This document shows, piece by piece, positions 61,810 to 64,000 of a stretch of 64,000 nt of DNA. The stretch is taken from the NCBI GenBank assembly GCA_016125275.1, contig WGMB01000002.1:317231-381230 (forward strand), written 5' to 3'. A model generated the notes under the pieces. That model was not told the DNA's origin and did no database searches. It worked only from the letters and a program-made list of their open reading frames with translations. Each line of letters opens with the position of its first letter. Within the stretch, counting starts at the first letter, position 1. Position numbers and translations under genes: made by a program. Source of the DNA: Acidobacteriota bacterium. Its GTDB lineage: Bacteria > Acidobacteriota > Terriglobia > Bryobacterales > UBA6623.

Positions 61810-62559
61810 CTAGGCGAAGCCGCCGTTGGCGCGCAGGACCTGCCCGTTCACCCAGCCGCCGTCCGGACCGGCCAGGAACGAGACCACGCCGGCGATGTCG
61901 GCCGGCTGGCCCAGACGCTCGAGAGGATTCGCCTGGGCCAGTTGCGCGATCTGCGCCTCGGTCTTGCCCTCCAGGAACAGCTCGGTCGCGACCGGGCCCG
62001 GCGCCACGGCGTTGACCGTGATGTTCCGACCGCGCAGCTCGTTCGCCAGCACCCGAACCAGACCCTCCACGCCGGCTTTGGAAGCGATGTAGGAACCGTA
62101 GCCCGGAAACGACTTGGCCAACACGCTGCTCGAGAACGCGATGATGCGCCCGCCGTCGGCCACCCGCCGAGCAGCCTGCGACAGCACCAGAAAGGACCCG
62201 CGCAGGTTCGTGCGAAGGGTCTTGTCGAACGCCTCCACGTCGCCGTCGGCGATCGGCGACAGCGTCATGACTCCTGCATTCTGCACCACCACGTCGAGGC
62301 GGCCGAACTGCTCGGTCGTCACGGAGAACAGCCGTTCCACCGCCGTCGGGTCGGACACATCGGCTTGGACCGTAATCGCGCGTCCGCCGGCCGCGACGAT
62401 CTCCTCCGCCACGGCTTCGGCGGCGCTGCGGCTGCCGGCGTAGTTCACCGCCACGGCGAAACCGTCCGCGGCCAGCCGCAGCGCAACGGCGCGTCCGATG
62501 CCGCGCGAAGCGCCCGTCACGAGGGCCGCCTTGGGCTGGGGGTTGTTTGCTTGGCTCAT
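61810..62559 (-). CDS. Short-chain dehydrogenase/reductase
   Basis: 249 residues. Nucleotide-binding motif TGASRGIGRAVALRL, NAGV (VVVQNAGVMTL), catalytic Ser-Tyr-Lys (FSSSVLAKSFPGYGSYIASK) and VNAVAPGPVATELF. Typical of NAD(P)-dependent SDRs such as 3-oxoacyl-ACP reductase-like proteins. Substrate unknown. It is convergent with the MgtC-like gene (2 bases between stops) and lies just after the GNAT gene on the same strand. Confidence 0.9.
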   Translation of the reverse strand: MSQANNPQPKAALVTGASRGIGRAVALRLAADGFAVAVNYAGSRSAAEAVAEEIVAAGGRAITVQADVSDPTAVERLFSVTTEQFGRLDVVVQNAGVMTLSPIADGDVEAFDKTLRTNLRGSFLVLSQAARRVADGGRIIAFSSSVLAKSFPGYGSYIASKAGVEGLVRVLANELRGRNITVNAVAPGPVATELFLEGKTEAQIAQLAQANPLERLGQPADIAGVVSFLAGPDGGWVNGQVLRANGGFA

Positions 62560-62605
62560 ACCCCGAGTATCGCGGCGGCGCAGGCTCGCCGCCAACTCGG
62601 CGGGG

Positions 62606-63178
62606 TCAGGCGTCCAGCCGGTGACGCAGGATCGGACGGGCCGGCTTGTGGCGCGCGACCTCCTCAAAACCCAGCCGCAGAAAGGTCGAGGCGAAGCCTG
62701 TGAACGACGCGCTGGCGGCGTGCTCGCGATCGAGCGGATACGCTTCCAGAGCGGGCGCTCCCGCCCGACGGGCGACGGCGACGGCCTCGCGGATCAAGGC
62801 TTCCGTCACCCCGCCGCGGCGGTAGCCCTTGCGCACTTGAAAGCAGGAGATGCACCAGACCGGCGCCTCGTCGGTCGACCGCAGATCGCGCGCCCGCTCC
62901 ATCCAAGGCAGCGCGGAGCGCGGCGTCAGCTGACACCAGCCCACCGCCACGTCACCGCGGAAAGCCAGCAAGCCCGGGGCGGGCCCTTGCTCGACGATCT
63001 CGCGGAAGGCCGCGCGATTGTCCTCCGGCCGGCGGCGGCGGTAAGCGGCGCCCACGCGCCAGTACATGCACCAGCAGCGGCCACACGCCCCGCCCTCGCC
63101 GAACAGCTCCTCCAAGTCGGGCCAGAGCTCCGGGGTCAGCGGCTCCACCCGCAGGCTGAGCGAAGTCTGGTCGTCCAC
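62606..63178 (-). CDS. GNAT-family acetyltransferase
   Basis: 190 residues. The acetyl-CoA loop is in VRKGYRRGGVTEALIREAVA (~residue 117), the classic R/Q-x-x-G-x-G/A pattern. A Cys/Trp-rich N-terminal patch (GGACGRCWCMYWRVG) is unusual but known in some unassigned GNAT proteins. It acetylates an unknown substrate. Divergent from the following methyltransferase, with 54 bases between. Confidence 0.82.
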   Translation of the reverse strand: MDDQTSLSLRVEPLTPELWPDLEELFGEGGACGRCWCMYWRVGAAYRRRRPEDNRAAFREIVEQGPAPGLLAFRGDVAVGWCQLTPRSALPWMERARDLRSTDEAPVWCISCFQVRKGYRRGGVTEALIREAVAVARRAGAPALEAYPLDREHAASASFTGFASTFLRLGFEEVARHKPARPILRHRLDA

Positions 63179-63220
63179 GGCGGAACGATACCACGGTTGA
63201 CGCGCCCGAGCCCCCGTCGC

Positions 63221-63226
63221 TAGCCT
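63221..63226 (+). promoter_or_regulatory. -10-like box TAGCCT before the last methyltransferase
   Basis: TAGCCT lies 6 bases before GTG 63233 with no ribosome site. Same arrangement as at other genes in the window. Confidence 0.25.
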
Positions 63227-63232
63227 CGCAGT

Positions 63233-63862
63233 GTGCCGGCTTCAACGCTGCTGGAGCAGTTTGGGCAGATCGACATCTACCTGTTCGACCAGATCCTGAA
63301 GGGCCGCATTCCGCCCGGCAGCCGCATCCTCGACGCCGGCTGTGGCGGCGGGCGCAACCTCGTCTATTTCCTGCAGCAGGGTTATGACGTCTATGCCGCC
63401 GACGCCGACCCGCGAGCGCTGGACCAGGTTCGCGCCCTGGCCCGGCGGCTTGCGCCGAACCTGCCGGAGACGAACTTGCGTCTCGAGCCAATCGAGCGGC
63501 TGTCGTTCCCCGACGCCTTCGCCGACGTCGTCGTGTGCAGCGCAGTGTTGCACTTCGCCGCCGACGACGCGCAGTTCCACGCCATGCTCCAGGCTCTTTG
63601 GCGCACCCTCCGACCCGGCGGCCTCTTCTTCGCGCGTCTAGCCTCCAGCATCGGCATCGAAACCCAGGTCCGGCCCCTCCAAGGCCGCCGCCACCTGCTG
63701 CCGGACGGTTCCGAGCGCTATCTCGTCGACGAGGCTCTGCTGACCGCCCAAGCCGAGCGCTGGGACGCCAAGGCCGCCGACCCCCTCAAGACCACCGTCG
63801 TCCAGGGCCTCCGCTCGATGACCACCTGGGTCCTGCGAAAGCCCGCCCATCCCGCCGGATAG
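63233..63862 (+). CDS. Class I SAM-dependent methyltransferase
   Basis: 209 residues from GTG 63233. Motif I RILDAGCGGGRNLVYFLQQG (~residues 31-50), strand-2 acidic residue (YAADADPRAL), then DVVVCSAVLHFAADD and LRPGGLFFARLAS. It resembles small UbiE/TehB-like enzymes. Substrate unknown. Confidence 0.82.
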   Translation: MPASTLLEQFGQIDIYLFDQILKGRIPPGSRILDAGCGGGRNLVYFLQQGYDVYAADADPRALDQVRALARRLAPNLPETNLRLEPIERLSFPDAFADVVVCSAVLHFAADDAQFHAMLQALWRTLRPGGLFFARLASSIGIETQVRPLQGRRHLLPDGSERYLVDEALLTAQAERWDAKAADPLKTTVVQGLRSMTTWVLRKPAHPAG

Positions 63863-63926
63863 CTTTTCCGCGTTGCGCCGCACGGGATCTTTCGACGCGC
63901 GCCGCCGAAAGCTGGAAGACCTTCCC

Positions 63927-64000
63927 CTACAACCGCAAGCGGTGGGAGAAGTAGCGGCTCGTCAGCGCCAGAACGCCCCAGCCGCGACCGGCGCCTTCGC
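63927..64000 (-). CDS. Possible 3' end of a gene running in from the right edge
   Basis: On the minus strand an open frame runs from the window edge to a stop at 63927-63929, encoding 23 residues ending LALTSRYFSHRLRL. It is too short to prove. The gap 63863-63926 shows nothing else. Confidence 0.25.
   Translation of the reverse strand, partial: EGAGRGWGVLALTSRYFSHRLRL

Noticed and set aside
1-64000. CRISPR arrays, rRNA, tRNA, insertion sequences, integrase
   Set aside because: I looked in gaps and on both strands and saw no regularly spaced repeats, rRNA stretches, tRNA cloverleaf with CCA-like end or transposase motifs. A tRNA could still be missed by eye.

Overview
The window is about 64 kb of GC-rich chromosome from a Gram-negative, probably aerobic and heterotrophic bacterium. 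The best match is Acidobacteriota, perhaps Bryobacterales/Solibacter-like. The case rests on gene content: an SBBP-repeat surface protein, a DUF1592/DUF1552 secreted cytochrome pair, Tat-exported sulfatases, a ThuA-like protein, a Tat-exported TIM-barrel protein, a GMC oxidoreductase, a DUF3500 protein and an LPS-type heptosyltransferase. Planctomycetota or Verrucomicrobiota cannot be excluded from sequence alone. I saw no rRNA, tRNA, CRISPR array, transposase or integrase.

Layout. 1-3.6 kb: 3' end of yidC, khpB (jag) and a lipoprotein PQQ dehydrogenase. 3.6-8.6 kb: mostly minus strand, with a DUF486 protein, a secretin, a methyltransferase, a DsbA-like protein (plus strand) and sulfatase 1. 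8.7-11.4 kb: RNase R and a small secreted protein. 11.5-15 kb: an atypical island holding a secreted peptidoglycan-binding protein, a decayed sulfatase 3' end, an orphan contractile-tail tube protein, a YkgJ-type cysteine-cluster protein and the intact sulfatase 2. 15-23 kb: large SBBP-repeat surface protein, DUF3500 protein, acyl/oxalate-CoA ligase, GMC oxidoreductase and ThuA-like protein. 23-32 kb: FmdB zinc ribbon, an unknown gene, an envelope cluster (HldE-like remnant, heptosyltransferase, SGNH hydrolase), TerB, an orphan histidine kinase, an OmpA-family protein, a sugar isomerase-like protein and a TPR protein. 32.9-39.7 kb: one 6.8-kb gene joining a TamB-like protein to a five-POTRA Omp85 barrel. 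39.8-45.2 kb: SSS symporter, APH-type kinase, APS-kinase-like protein, cyanophycinase-like peptidase and fumarase. 45.4-48.3 kb: Nudix hydrolase, bactofilin, methyltransferase and TPR protein. 48.3-50.8 kb: three YCII/DGPF proteins with an ECF42-type sigma factor. 50.8-64 kb: DUF3311/symporter pair, glycosyltransferase, thioesterase, KdgD-type dehydratase between short inverted repeats, lipoprotein, MBL lactonase-like enzyme, DUF1592/DUF1552 pair, MgtC-like protein, SDR, GNAT and methyltransferase.

How it fits together. Much of the content is envelope and periplasm: YidC inserts inner-membrane proteins, the TamB-Omp85 fusion could pass substrates to the outer membrane, and the secretin, OmpA protein, heptosyltransferase and bactofilin shape the envelope. 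Secreted oxidoreductases and sulfatases, with several transporters, suggest use of complex and sulfated carbohydrates. The most unusual items are the TamB-Omp85 fusion, the sulfatase-3'-end duplication that brackets a small phage-tail-like cassette, an ECF42 operon whose upstream region carries a textbook-looking ECF42 promoter, and a recurrent -10-like box a few bases before start codons, suggesting leaderless transcripts.
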